Shown here one piece after another: positions 1-6,043 of a stretch of 10,075 bases of DNA. The first letter of the stretch is position 1. The number at the start of each line of letters is the position of its first letter. Where the stretch lies: the NCBI GenBank assembly GCA_012269805.1, contig JAAXJP010000428.1, forward strand, positions 11,914 to 21,988. The letters run 5' to 3'. The notes beneath the pieces were generated by a model. That model was not told the origin of the DNA. It was given only the letters and a program-made list of their open reading frames with translations, and made no database searches. The position numbers and the translations under genes are program-made. The DNA is from Rubrivirga sp. (GTDB taxonomy: Bacteria > Bacteroidota > Rhodothermia > Rhodothermales > Rubricoccaceae).

Positions 1-62
1 CGGCCGTCCGGGCGGCCCGGGGCGGGCCGCGGGCCGCGCGCCGCGTTTTTCCCCCCCCCCGG
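1..62. other. Low-complexity G/C window edge, possible assembly artefact
   Basis: The first 62 bases are almost pure G and C, apart from T7 and a run of five T (46-50) followed directly by ten C (51-60). Recognisable coding sequence begins only afterwards. Two adjoining homopolymers in GC-only sequence at a window edge suggest a contig end or a low-quality read end. The reading frame of the downstream fragment happens to stay open through it, but the encoded Arg/Pro/Ala string looks non-biological. A genuine GC-rich linker cannot be excluded. Confidence 0.5.
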
Positions 63-197
63 CCGCGCGCGCCCGTCCGCGAGTACGCGGCGACCTTTAT
101 CGACGAGGGCAACCGGACGAGCTACGACGCCGATCTCGACCCGGCCCAGATCGACCCGTACCTCGAGCCGCTCCGCGCCGAGCTCGGCTACGCCTGA
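1..197 (+). CDS. C-terminal fragment of an unidentified protein, possibly sulfotransferase-like
   Basis: The frame is open from the window edge to a TGA at 195-197. About 40 residues from roughly position 75 onward look like real protein: acidic, with a final LEPLRAELGYA. An ending of the form '..L..eLGY' is common in bacterial sulfotransferase-family proteins found in polysaccharide clusters, so that is a weak guess from the tail alone. The N-terminal part is missing, and bases 1-62 may be unreliable. The stop overlaps the start of the glycosyltransferase gene by one base (TGATG), which implies co-transcription and translational coupling. That fits a polysaccharide or surface-glycan operon but does not prove a function. 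Confidence 0.55.
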   Translation, partial: AVRAARGGPRAARRVFPPPRPRAPVREYAATFIDEGNRTSYDADLDPAQIDPYLEPLRAELGYA

Positions 198-1456
198 TGC
201 CCCGCCTCCTGTTCGTCAACCAGCACTACTGGCCGGACGTCGCCGCGACGGGGCAGATCCTGACCGACCTCGCCGAGCACCTCGCCGCGCGCGGGTTCGA
301 GGTCGACGTGCTGACGGGCCGCGGGCGGTACGTGTCGGGAGAGCTGGCGGCGCCGGCGGAGGAAACCCATCGGGGCGTCCGGATCCGCCGGATCCGGTCG
401 TCGTCGTTCGGCCGGTCCTCCCACCTCGGGCGGATCGCGGACTACGCCGGCTTCTACCTCGGCGTCCTCGGCAGGCTGCTCGCTGGGGAGCGGTACGACC
501 TGGTGATCGTCCTCACGACGCCCCCCCTCCTGAGCGTCGCCGCGCGCCTCGCGTCGGCGCTCCGTGGCCAGCCCTACGCCGTCTGGTCGATGGACCTCCA
601 CCCCGACGCCGAGGTCGCCGCCGGACTGTTGCGCGAGCGCGGGCTGGCAGCCCGGACCCTCCACCGGCTCAACGACGCCGGGTACCGGGGCGCGGAGTTC
701 GTCGTCGACCTCGGCTTCCGCATGAAGGAGCGGATCGCGGCCAAGGGCGTCGACCCGGAGCGGCTCGTGACGATCGGGATGTGGAGCGACGGGGCGCGGG
801 TCCGCCCAATCGAGCCGGCCGCCAACCCGGTCCGCCGGGCGCTCGGCCTCCGCGAGGACCAGCTCGTGGTGATGTATTCGGGAAACGCGGGTCTGGCCCA
901 CCGCTTCGACGAAGTCTGCGAGGCGATGCGAGCGCTCCGGGACGACGACCGGTTCTATTTCCTGTTCGTCGGCTCCGGGCCGCGACGCGCGGAGGTCGAG
1001 TCGTTCATCAGGGCGGAGGGGCTCCGCAACGCCCGCTACCACGACTACTTCCCACGAGAGGACCTCGCGGCGTCCCTTTCGGCGGGCGACGTCCACCTCC
1101 TCACGCTCCGGGAGCCGATGGCCGGGATCGTCGTCCCCAGCAAGCTCTACGGGATCCTCGCCGCGGGGCGCCCGGTGGTGATGGTGGGCCCCGAGCGGTC
1201 GGAGCCGGCCCGGGCGATCCGGCGTCACCGCGTGGGCGAGGTCGTCGACCCCGAGACCGGCGGGGCCGGGGCGGACCTCGTCGCGGCGCTCCGGAGGCTT
1301 GCGGACTCCCCCCAAGAACGCCGGGCGATGGGGGCGAGGGGACGGACTGTGTTCGAGGCGGAGTACGACCATCCCATCCTGTCCACCGCCTGGGCCGAGC
1401 TGCTATCGAGCCGGGCAAATAGGTCCGCATCTGTGGCCGACTCGTCTCTACGTTGA
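197..1456 (+). CDS. GT4-type glycosyltransferase (WcaI/WbuB-like)
   Basis: This predicted cytoplasmic or membrane-associated GT-B fold glycosyltransferase of 419 aa would move a sugar from a nucleotide donor to a growing surface glycan; donor and acceptor cannot be read from the sequence. The N-terminal half opens with a beta strand and the motif NQHYWPD (residues 8-14) followed by AATG, typical of the WcaI/WbuB-like group, which also often has a 'TTPPLL' segment like the one present here. The C-terminal half starts with YSGNAG (227-232) and contains EPMAG..VPSKLYG (306-319), the GT4 'E' nucleotide-sugar-binding region, followed by a GRPVV strand. Length is normal for the family (about 400). 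The ATG at 197 overlaps the upstream stop, which supports this start. It is probably the last gene of an exopolysaccharide or O-antigen-type operon, since the next 700 bases hold no clear gene. Confidence 0.88.
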   Translation: MPRLLFVNQHYWPDVAATGQILTDLAEHLAARGFEVDVLTGRGRYVSGELAAPAEETHRGVRIRRIRSSSFGRSSHLGRIADYAGFYLGVLGRLLAGERYDLVIVLTTPPLLSVAARLASALRGQPYAVWSMDLHPDAEVAAGLLRERGLAARTLHRLNDAGYRGAEFVVDLGFRMKERIAAKGVDPERLVTIGMWSDGARVRPIEPAANPVRRALGLREDQLVVMYSGNAGLAHRFDEVCEAMRALRDDDRFYFLFVGSGPRRAEVESFIRAEGLRNARYHDYFPREDLAASLSAGDVHLLTLREPMAGIVVPSKLYGILAAGRPVVMVGPERSEPARAIRRHRVGEVVDPETGGAGADLVAALRRLADSPQERRAMGARGRTVFEAEYDHPILSTAWAELLSSRANRSASVADSSLR

Positions 1457-1624
1457 CTCAGGGGAGGGCCTGGTGGGAGACAGGTCAGATAGGTGCGCTT
1501 ACTGGAGGGCGTTCCATTTCCATCGATCATGCCGGAGCTTTCTCTGCTCGGGCTACGGAGCTCTGCTGGTATTGGGTCGCTAACTGTTGGGGACACATGA
1601 CGTGCAGGTCCGCGATATGATTTT

Positions 1625-1636
1625 GGATCGGCATGT
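1625..1636 (+). repeat. 12-base direct repeat, copy 1 (copy 2 at 1965-1976)
   Basis: GGATCGGCATGT occurs here and again, identical, at 1965-1976, 340 bases downstream. A chance exact 12-base match within about 700 bases is unlikely. Copy 2 overlaps one of the ATGTGG elements near the curlin promoter. It may be a protein-binding site or a trace of an old duplication; the flanks do not match. Confidence 0.4.
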
Positions 1637-1682
1637 ATGTTTGGGTTCAGTACTGTGTTTTGTCGGGTGTGTGGCAAGTGTG

Positions 1683-1710
1683 GCGACACATCAGTTTATA
1701 TGCGTATATT
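1683..1710 (+). promoter_or_regulatory. Weak promoter candidate in the intergenic region
   Basis: GCGACA (1683-1688, 4 of 6 to the -35 consensus) lies 16 bases before TATATT (1705-1710, 5 of 6 to the -10 consensus) in the most AT-rich patch of the region. If real, it would drive a long leader or a small RNA upstream of the curlin genes. No gene starts just downstream, so support is low. Confidence 0.2.
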
Positions 1711-1937
1711 ACGTTCAAATATGTCTCGCATTGCACTCCCGATGGGGGCGGGGAGCGCTACGCATTCTCGGAGTGTGCGTGGGGCACCACCTTGTGGCGG
1801 TGAGACGCTTCTAAGCGAGTACACGTGTCAACGCGCCGACCAGGCGGAGGGTACCCCCGCAGGCCGTCGACTGCGCGTATCGATAGAGGAGGGCGATAAT
1901 TTTTTTCGAGCAGGAGAAACCCCTAGGGAGGGGCCGT

Positions 1938-2014
1938 ATGTGGGGCCGCACGTGGCCCCATGCGGGATCGGCATGTGGGGAGCGGAGCCGTGGCGCTTTT
2001 GATGGGGGATGTGG
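1938..2014 (+). promoter_or_regulatory. Three evenly spaced ATGTGG repeats upstream of the curlin promoter
   Basis: ATGTGG occurs at 1938-1943, 1973-1978 and 2009-2014; the first two extend to ATGTGGGG. Spacing is 35 and 36 bases. The third ends two bases before the TTGACA hexamer at 2017. This is a typical arrangement for activator or repressor sites on one promoter. The bound protein is unknown; a curli master regulator would be the obvious candidate by analogy with CsgD, but that is inference. Confidence 0.4.
1941..1960. promoter_or_regulatory. GC-rich inverted repeat, possible operator
   Basis: TGGGGCC (1941-1947) and GGCCCCA (1954-1960) are perfect inverse arms around a six-base centre containing part of CACGTG. 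The element overlaps the first ATGTGGGG repeat and lies 57 bases before TTGACA. As DNA it could be an operator for a dimeric regulator; as RNA it would form a seven-pair hairpin. No T-run follows, so it is not an intrinsic terminator. Confidence 0.4.
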
Positions 2015-2016
2015 TA

Positions 2017-2044
2017 TTGACATGTTCCCATTTGTGACTATTGT
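2017..2044 (+). promoter_or_regulatory. Candidate promoter of the curlin genes
   Basis: A perfect TTGACA (2017-2022) is followed after 16 bases by TATTGT (2039-2044, 4 of 6 to TATAAT). Transcription would start near 2050 and give a leader of about 100-145 bases before the first curlin gene, including a six-pair hairpin GAGCGG-CTCG-CCGCTC (2104-2119). The perfect -35 hexamer in an otherwise AT-poor genome and the position after the repeat cluster support it. Confidence 0.45.
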
Positions 2045-2150
2045 CGGGATCGCTGACGAGGGCCCGGCTCCTGACACGGTTGCCCTCAACGCTTGGGCTC
2101 TCAGAGCGGCTCGCCGCTCCACCACCTGAGGCTCCGGCAGACTCGCCGCC

Positions 2151-2831
2151 ATGGCGTGCCTGTCACACCTTCCCCAAAGGTTTCCAGCCTCAATGTCCTT
2201 GCTTTTTGGCGACGCGTCTTGCGCGTCGACCTACCCATGCTGTGCTTCCGGCGTAGGCCGCCCCACCTCGGGGGCGGGAACGTCGAGCCGGCGTCGGTCC
2301 GGCTCCGCTCGACGCGCCCTGACGGTGGCCGTCGTGCTGCTGGCCGTCCCGGCCGTCGCGCAGTCGGCGGAGCCCGCAGGGCCGAGGGCACACATCTCCC
2401 AGGTGGGGCAAGAGAACGTCGTGCACCTGACGCAGAGCCTGGGGGCGAACGAGGCACACATCAGCCAGGCGGGGCTCGGCCACCGTGCCCGCCTCGAGCA
2501 AACGGGGGGGAGCGTCGCCGACCTCGATCAGGACGGGGTGGGGCACCGGCTGGCCGGGTTCAATACTGTCGGAGAGCCCGACGCCGACGCGTTCGCCCTC
2601 CAGTTCGATGGGAGCCGGCTGGTCCTCCAGCAGATCGGCGGCATGAACAGCCAAGCATTTGTCGACCAACGCGACGGGTCGATCGCCTCGATCACCCAGT
2701 TCGGGTCGGACAACGCGGCCTACCTCATCCAGTCGGGCGGGATCAACGACGCGTCCGTCATCCAAGGCGGCAACGCGACGGCGTGGGTCACGCAAACGGG
2801 CCCCGGCAACGTGGCCAGGATCATCCAATAA
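2151..2831 (+). CDS. Curlin-repeat protein, smaller (CsgB/CsgA-like curli subunit)
   Basis: This predicted secreted amyloid subunit is 226 aa as opened here. From about residue 80 to the end it consists of roughly seven imperfect repeats of about 22 residues, with the curlin pattern of aliphatic-x-Q-x-G...N-x-A/V-x-aliphatic-x-Q. Clear units contain AHISQVGQEN, AHISQAGLGH, SITQFGSDNAAYLIQ and WVTQTGPGNVARIIQ. The protein ends on Gln right at a repeat edge. A hydrophobic signal segment (RRALTVAVVLLAVPAVA, residues 54-70) precedes them. The start is uncertain: residues 1-53 are Cys/Ser/Arg-rich and unlike a normal signal n-region. An ATG at 2193 (residue 15) gives 212 aa but also a long n-region, and no ATG lies just before the signal helix. 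It lies 203 bp before the larger curlin gene on the same strand. By analogy with csgBA, the smaller, less regular protein could be the nucleator (CsgB role); that is inference. Confidence 0.82.
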   Translation: MACLSHLPQRFPASMSLLFGDASCASTYPCCASGVGRPTSGAGTSSRRRSGSARRALTVAVVLLAVPAVAQSAEPAGPRAHISQVGQENVVHLTQSLGANEAHISQAGLGHRARLEQTGGSVADLDQDGVGHRLAGFNTVGEPDADAFALQFDGSRLVLQQIGGMNSQAFVDQRDGSIASITQFGSDNAAYLIQSGGINDASVIQGGNATAWVTQTGPGNVARIIQ

Positions 2832-2936
2832 CCCTCGAGTTCCCCAGAGTAATCCCGCGCCTAACCGCGCAGACCTCCGAGTCGACGGCCGGTAAGACGG
2901 CCCCGGACTCTTCCCAGCAAAACGGCCTGTAAGCCG

Positions 2937-2990
2937 CGGGGCATCCGCCCCGATGGGATCGCGGCATCCGCCGCAGCGGCCCTCTGCCGC
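2937..2990 (+). other. Three tandem GC-rich hairpins between the curlin genes
   Basis: Three short perfect stems stand in a row: CGGGGC-ATCC-GCCCCG (2937-2952), GCGGC-ATCC-GCCGC (2961-2974) and GCGGC-CCTCT-GCCGC (2976-2990). The first two share the same ATCC loop with different but compensated stems, which suggests selection at the RNA level. No T-run follows, so this is not a standard intrinsic terminator. It lies about 105 bases after the first curlin stop and 45 bases before the second curlin start, where it could stabilise mRNA ends or attenuate, setting unequal amounts of the two subunits. Confidence 0.5.
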
Positions 2991-3034
2991 GCTCACTATC
3001 TCATGCCCTCCGGGGCACCCTCACAGGTATTCCC

Positions 3035-4216
3035 ATGCGGAACCTCTTTGTACTCGCGGTCGCGCTCGGCTTCGCCGGCGTCGCCCACGCCCAGCAAGCG
3101 ACGTTTACCCCTCCCGCCAACGCGCGGATCACGCCTACCGTTCAGGCTGGCCCTTCTGTGGCATGTGATGGCGCGGTCGCTGGCGTTGCCTGCGCCGAGA
3201 TCGAGCAGGACGGTGACTTCAGCACGGCGGGCATCTCGCAGACCGGCGCGGCTCACACCGGCATCATCTACACCAACAGCAGCGCGGCGAACGTGAGCGA
3301 AGCCAACACCGCCTCAATCACGCAGAGCGGCACCGGCGCTGACCTCGCCGTCATCGAGCAGGGTGCCGATCCCAACCGGACCGTCAAGCGCACCGACGCG
3401 GTGATCGTGCAGGCCGGCACGGGCGGCAACGAAGCGTTCATCCAGCAGAACGTGGATCAGAGCGGCAGCCGCGCCTTCTCTGAGATCTACCAGAACGGTA
3501 CGAACAACACCGCCCAGACGTGGTTCAGCGCCAACCAGGGCTTCAGCGCCCCTGAGGGGACTCGGATCGCGCAGGACGGGTCGGACAACGTCGCCTACCA
3601 GGACAAGGACGACGAGCGCCAGGGGATCATCACGATCGAGCAGAACGGCATGGGCAACCAGGCCAGCCAGTACACGCGGAAGGACCAGGCTAACGACATG
3701 ACGGTGATTCAGGTCGGCAGCGGCAACTGGGCCGTCCAGGACATCTACAAGGGGGCCAACGCCACGACGCATCAGTTCGGCGACAACAACATCGCCGAGA
3801 TTGATTCGGACGGTAACGGAACGAGCTACGAGATCTACCAGGGCAAGGGCACCGTCGGTGCTGACCAGACCACCGCCTCGGACAACGCCACGACGGCGGG
3901 CTCGAACTCCAACCGGGCCTACGTCGACGCGAGCGGCGGTGGCAACACGCTTCTCATCGAGCAGTATGGTACCGGCTCGCACCTCGCGGACGTGGTCATG
4001 GCGGACGGCGCTGACGTCGATGTTCTCCAGGACGGTCTTAGCAACCGGCTCGTCGGTCTCGGCAACGTCGGCCCCGCTGAAGTCCTCGCTGGAAGCCAGC
4101 TGACGGTCGACCAGGTCGGCAACAGCAACGCGGGTTACGTCTTCCAGGGCGTCGGCGGTGTTGGCACGATCGACCAGGCCGGCAACAGCAACGTCGGGAC
4201 GATCAACCAGTTCTAG
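3035..4216 (+). CDS. Curlin-repeat protein, larger (probable major curli fibre subunit)
   Basis: This predicted secreted functional-amyloid subunit of 393 aa is well over twice the length of E. coli CsgA (about 150). A classic signal peptide MRNLFVLAVALGFAGVAHA (1-19) with an A-H-A cleavage site fixes the ATG start. The rest is about a dozen imperfect curlin repeats of 20-30 residues, most with Q-x-G-x-x-N-x-A: for example IAQDGSDNVAYQ, TIEQNGMGNQASQ, VIQVGSGNWAVQ, VDQVGNSNAGYVFQ and a final IDQAGNSNVGTINQF. Gln-Phe at the C-terminus resembles the Gln-aromatic end of CsgA. Between signal and repeats lies a Pro-containing segment with two Cys (44 and 53), unusual in curlins. Repeats are broken by acidic and Lys-rich inserts (around 185-215). 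Codon use is somewhat less GC-biased than in the neighbours. A strong terminator follows. Export would need a CsgG-type pore encoded elsewhere. Confidence 0.88.
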   Translation: MRNLFVLAVALGFAGVAHAQQATFTPPANARITPTVQAGPSVACDGAVAGVACAEIEQDGDFSTAGISQTGAAHTGIIYTNSSAANVSEANTASITQSGTGADLAVIEQGADPNRTVKRTDAVIVQAGTGGNEAFIQQNVDQSGSRAFSEIYQNGTNNTAQTWFSANQGFSAPEGTRIAQDGSDNVAYQDKDDERQGIITIEQNGMGNQASQYTRKDQANDMTVIQVGSGNWAVQDIYKGANATTHQFGDNNIAEIDSDGNGTSYEIYQGKGTVGADQTTASDNATTAGSNSNRAYVDASGGGNTLLIEQYGTGSHLADVVMADGADVDVLQDGLSNRLVGLGNVGPAEVLAGSQLTVDQVGNSNAGYVFQGVGGVGTIDQAGNSNVGTINQF

Positions 4217-4231
4217 ACTGGCAGATGCTCG

Positions 4232-4289
4232 CGGTGGGAGGGTGTCGACCCGCCCACCGTGAGGTCAAGGGTGGCCTCCTTTCCACCCT
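4232..4289 (+). other. Two stable 3' UTR hairpins after the larger curlin gene
   Basis: Sixteen bases after the stop is a long stem, CGGTGGG/CCCACCG with one A-G mismatch and an inner GGGT-GTCG-ACCC (4232-4259; 11 pairs). Next comes AGGGTGG/CCACCCT with an eight-base loop (4268-4289; 7 pairs). Neither has a T-run. With the terminator that follows they make three back-to-back hairpins in the mRNA tail, an arrangement that would block 3'-to-5' exonucleases and stabilise the transcript of a highly made structural protein. Confidence 0.55.
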
Positions 4290-4294
4290 ATCAG

Positions 4295-4327
4295 GCTGGC
4301 GGCCCTCGACGGGGCCGCCAGCTTTTT
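4295..4327 (+). terminator. Strong intrinsic terminator of the curlin genes
   Basis: A perfect 11-pair stem, GCTGGCGGCCC (4295-4305) and GGGCCGCCAGC (4312-4322), encloses a six-base loop and runs directly into five T (4323-4327). It is placed 78 bases after the stop of the larger curlin gene. The facing accD gene ends at 4460; there is no A-run on the left flank that would make this terminator work for the minus strand. Confidence 0.92.
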
Positions 4328-4459
4328 GTGTCGGGCTCCGAACGTTCCTCCAGACATCGGGAGGGGACGTGATCGGAGGGACCGCCGCCGGCCCTCTCTA
4401 CGAAGGGTTCCGCGGGTGCGAGTCCGTCACCCGTGGCGAGCCTCAGCGCCGAGGCCGGC

Positions 4460-5359
4460 TCAGCCCTCGGCCGTCACCGAGGCCGCCTCGGTGGGCTCCT
4501 CGGCCGGCGCGCCGGCGCCGAACACCCAGTCGAACAGCTGGACGAGCGTCGGGCGGAGCTTCTCGCGCGCGACGATCCGGTCGACGAACCCCTGCTTCTC
4601 GAGGAACTCGGCGGTCTGGAACCCCGGCGGGAGGTCCCGCCCGATCGTCTCCCGGATGACGCGCGGGCCGGCGAAGCCGATGAGCGCGCCCGGCTCGGCG
4701 AGGTTGAGGTCACCGAGCATGGCGAACGAGGCCGTCACGCCGCCCGTCGTCGGGTGGGTGAGGACGGAGACGTAGGGGAGGCCCTTCTCGGCGAGGACGG
4801 CGAGGTTCGCGCTCGTCTTGGCCATCTGCATGAGCGACAGCGCGCCCTCCATCATCCGCGCCCCCCCCGACTGGCTGATGACGACGCACGCCCGGTCCTC
4901 CTCGACCGCCCGGCGCACGGCCCGCGCGACCGTCTCGCCGACGACCGAGCCCATCGACCCTCCGATGTACGTGAAGTCCATCGCCGCGATCGACGCCGGG
5001 TGCCCGCCGACGAGGCCGGTGCCGGAGACGGCCGCGTCGTTGAGGCCCGTCTTGCGGTCGGCCGCCGTGATCCGGTCGGGGTACGCCTTCCGGTCGACGA
5101 ACCCGAGCGGGTCCGTCGAGTGGAGGTCGGCGTCGTGGCGGTCGTAGGCGCCCTCGTCGAAGAGGAGCCGGAGGTAGCCGAGCCCCGACATCGGGTAGTG
5201 GTGGCCGCACGAGGGGCACACGAGGAGGTGCTCCTCGAGCTCGCGCTGGCTCGTGATCGTGTCGCACGACGGGCACTTGAGCCAGTAGCCCTCCGGGGTC
5301 TCGTTGCGGTCTCGGCGGTCGGTCTTGATGCCGGCCGAGTTGCGCTTAAACCAAGCCAT
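4460..5359 (-). CDS. accD: Acetyl-CoA carboxylase carboxyltransferase subunit beta
   Basis: AccD pairs with AccA to transfer the carboxyl group from carboxybiotin to acetyl-CoA, making malonyl-CoA for fatty-acid synthesis in the cytoplasm. The 299-aa length is normal. An N-terminal four-Cys zinc ribbon is intact: C29-P-S-C32 and C48-P-S-C51. The crotonase-like carboxyltransferase fold follows, with GGSMGSVVGE (133-142), SQSGGARMMEG (162-172) and HPTTGGVTASFAMLGD (202-217), all diagnostic. The opening MAWFKR matches family N-termini and supports the ATG at 5359. A short Ala/Glu/Pro tail ends the protein. Only 18 bp separate it from tsaB upstream, so the two are probably co-transcribed. No accA is present here. 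I saw no clear terminator in 4328-4459; a CGGGTG/CACCCG stem lies near 4413-4433 without a U-tract. Confidence 0.96.
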   Translation of the reverse strand: MAWFKRNSAGIKTDRRDRNETPEGYWLKCPSCDTITSQRELEEHLLVCPSCGHHYPMSGLGYLRLLFDEGAYDRHDADLHSTDPLGFVDRKAYPDRITAADRKTGLNDAAVSGTGLVGGHPASIAAMDFTYIGGSMGSVVGETVARAVRRAVEEDRACVVISQSGGARMMEGALSLMQMAKTSANLAVLAEKGLPYVSVLTHPTTGGVTASFAMLGDLNLAEPGALIGFAGPRVIRETIGRDLPPGFQTAEFLEKQGFVDRIVAREKLRPTLVQLFDWVFGAGAPAEEPTEAASVTAEG

Positions 5360-5377
5360 GGGGTCGCCGGAGGGTCG

Positions 5378-6043
5378 TCATAAGGTCGAGGGCCTCAAGA
5401 TACCGCCCGGCTGTGACGTCGCCACCGGCTTGAGGTAGAGCGGCTCGAGCGTTGTCGCGTCGCCGGGGCCCTCCGCCTCGGCGATCCGCCGCCCGAGGCG
5501 GGCGACGACGGCGCCCGACGGCGCCAGCGGCACGCGGGGGAGGTCGGGGCGAAGGTTGGCCAGTCGGTCGGCGCCGGGGCCGCCGATGGCGGCGGTCGAG
5601 GCCGGCAACCAGTCCGCGACGTCGCCGAGGGCGAGCGCGGCGGGGGCGGCCACCTCTCGGTCGCCGTCGTAGGTCGCCGCGTAGACCTCGCCGCGGCGGG
5701 AGGGGAGGACGGCGCAGACGGGCCCCGCGACGGTCCAGCTCGCGGCGAGCGCCCGCAGCGAGGGCACGCCGACGACCGCGGCGCCCGTCGCGAGGGCGAG
5801 CCCCTTCGCCGTGCTCGTGCCGATCCGGAGGCCGGTGTAGGAGCCGGGGCCGGCAGTCACGGCGATCAGCCCGAGGTCGGCCGGTCGGCGCCGGACGTGG
5901 GCGAAGGCCTCTCCGACGAGCGGGGCGAGCCGAGTTCCATGCGAGCGCGGGACCGCGATCGCGGCCTCGAACAGGAGGTCGTCGTCGTCGCGGAGCGCGA
6001 CCGCGCAGACGTCGGTGGCCGTGTCGATGCCGAGGGTGAGCAC
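5378..6043 (-). CDS. tsaB: tRNA threonylcarbamoyladenosine biosynthesis protein TsaB
   Basis: TsaB is the inactive ASKH-fold partner that dimerises with TsaD and, with TsaE and TsaC, builds t6A37 on ANN-decoding tRNAs. The product is 221 aa when started at GTG 6041-6043 (E. coli TsaB 231). It opens MLTLGIDTATDVCAVAL, the family's N-terminal strand. It holds SHGTRLAPLV (34-43) and the signature VTAGPGSYTGLRIGTSTAKG (62-81), and ends in a TsaB-like tail with EPLYLKP. The frame stays open far upstream, antisense to the next gene, but homology begins exactly at this GTG and no in-frame ATG lies close by, so the GTG start is preferred. No Shine-Dalgarno sequence is visible. It diverges from the EF-G-like gene across 159 bp and precedes accD by 18 bp. 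Confidence 0.93.
   Translation of the reverse strand: MLTLGIDTATDVCAVALRDDDDLLFEAAIAVPRSHGTRLAPLVGEAFAHVRRRPADLGLIAVTAGPGSYTGLRIGTSTAKGLALATGAAVVGVPSLRALAASWTVAGPVCAVLPSRRGEVYAATYDGDREVAAPAALALGDVADWLPASTAAIGGPGADRLANLRPDLPRVPLAPSGAVVARLGRRIAEAEGPGDATTLEPLYLKPVATSQPGGILRPSTL

Larger units (their letters stand above)
1457..2150. other. Gene-poor, lower-GC intergenic region upstream of the curlin genes
   Basis: About 700 bases separate the glycosyltransferase from the first curlin gene. Base composition falls well below the flanks, with AT-rich patches near 1610-1725 and 1896-1907. Short open frames exist, but their translations are rich in Cys, His and Arg without domain pattern and look spurious. 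The stretch contains a 12-base direct repeat (1625-1636 and 1965-1976), a weak TATCG/CGATA stem (1878-1898) before seven T (1900-1906), a small CCCCT/AGGGG hairpin (1920-1933), a GC-rich inverted repeat (1941-1960), three ATGTGG repeats, and a TTGACA promoter candidate near its end. It most likely carries the regulatory region of the curlin genes. A small RNA or a degraded gene is possible but not shown. Confidence 0.6.

Noticed and set aside
188..1372. A 394-codon minus-strand frame antisense to the glycosyltransferase
   Set aside because: The product is rich in Arg, Pro and Asp with no motif, and the plus-strand gene has GT4 signatures and a coupled start.
1878..1906. Intrinsic terminator made of TATCG/CGATA and seven T
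   Set aside because: The stem is only five mostly AT pairs with an 11-base loop, too weak to call; recorded as a note in the intergenic entry.
1587..2002. Small open frames in the intergenic stretch (such as 1587-1814 and 1637-2002)
   Set aside because: Their translations are Cys/His/Arg-rich with no signal, membrane segment, repeat or known motif, and the frames overlap one another.
2093..2932. A 279-codon plus-strand frame overlapping the smaller curlin gene
   Set aside because: It is an out-of-frame Arg/Pro/Gly-rich translation; the overlapping frame has the curlin repeats and a signal segment.
2961..3034. Intrinsic terminator between the two curlin genes
   Set aside because: The hairpins at 2937-2990 are followed by no T-run, so I describe them as structure of unknown role.
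2151..4216. The repeats in the curlin genes as a CRISPR array or tandem DNA repeat
   Set aside because: The periodicity is at protein level only; the DNA units differ in sequence and length.
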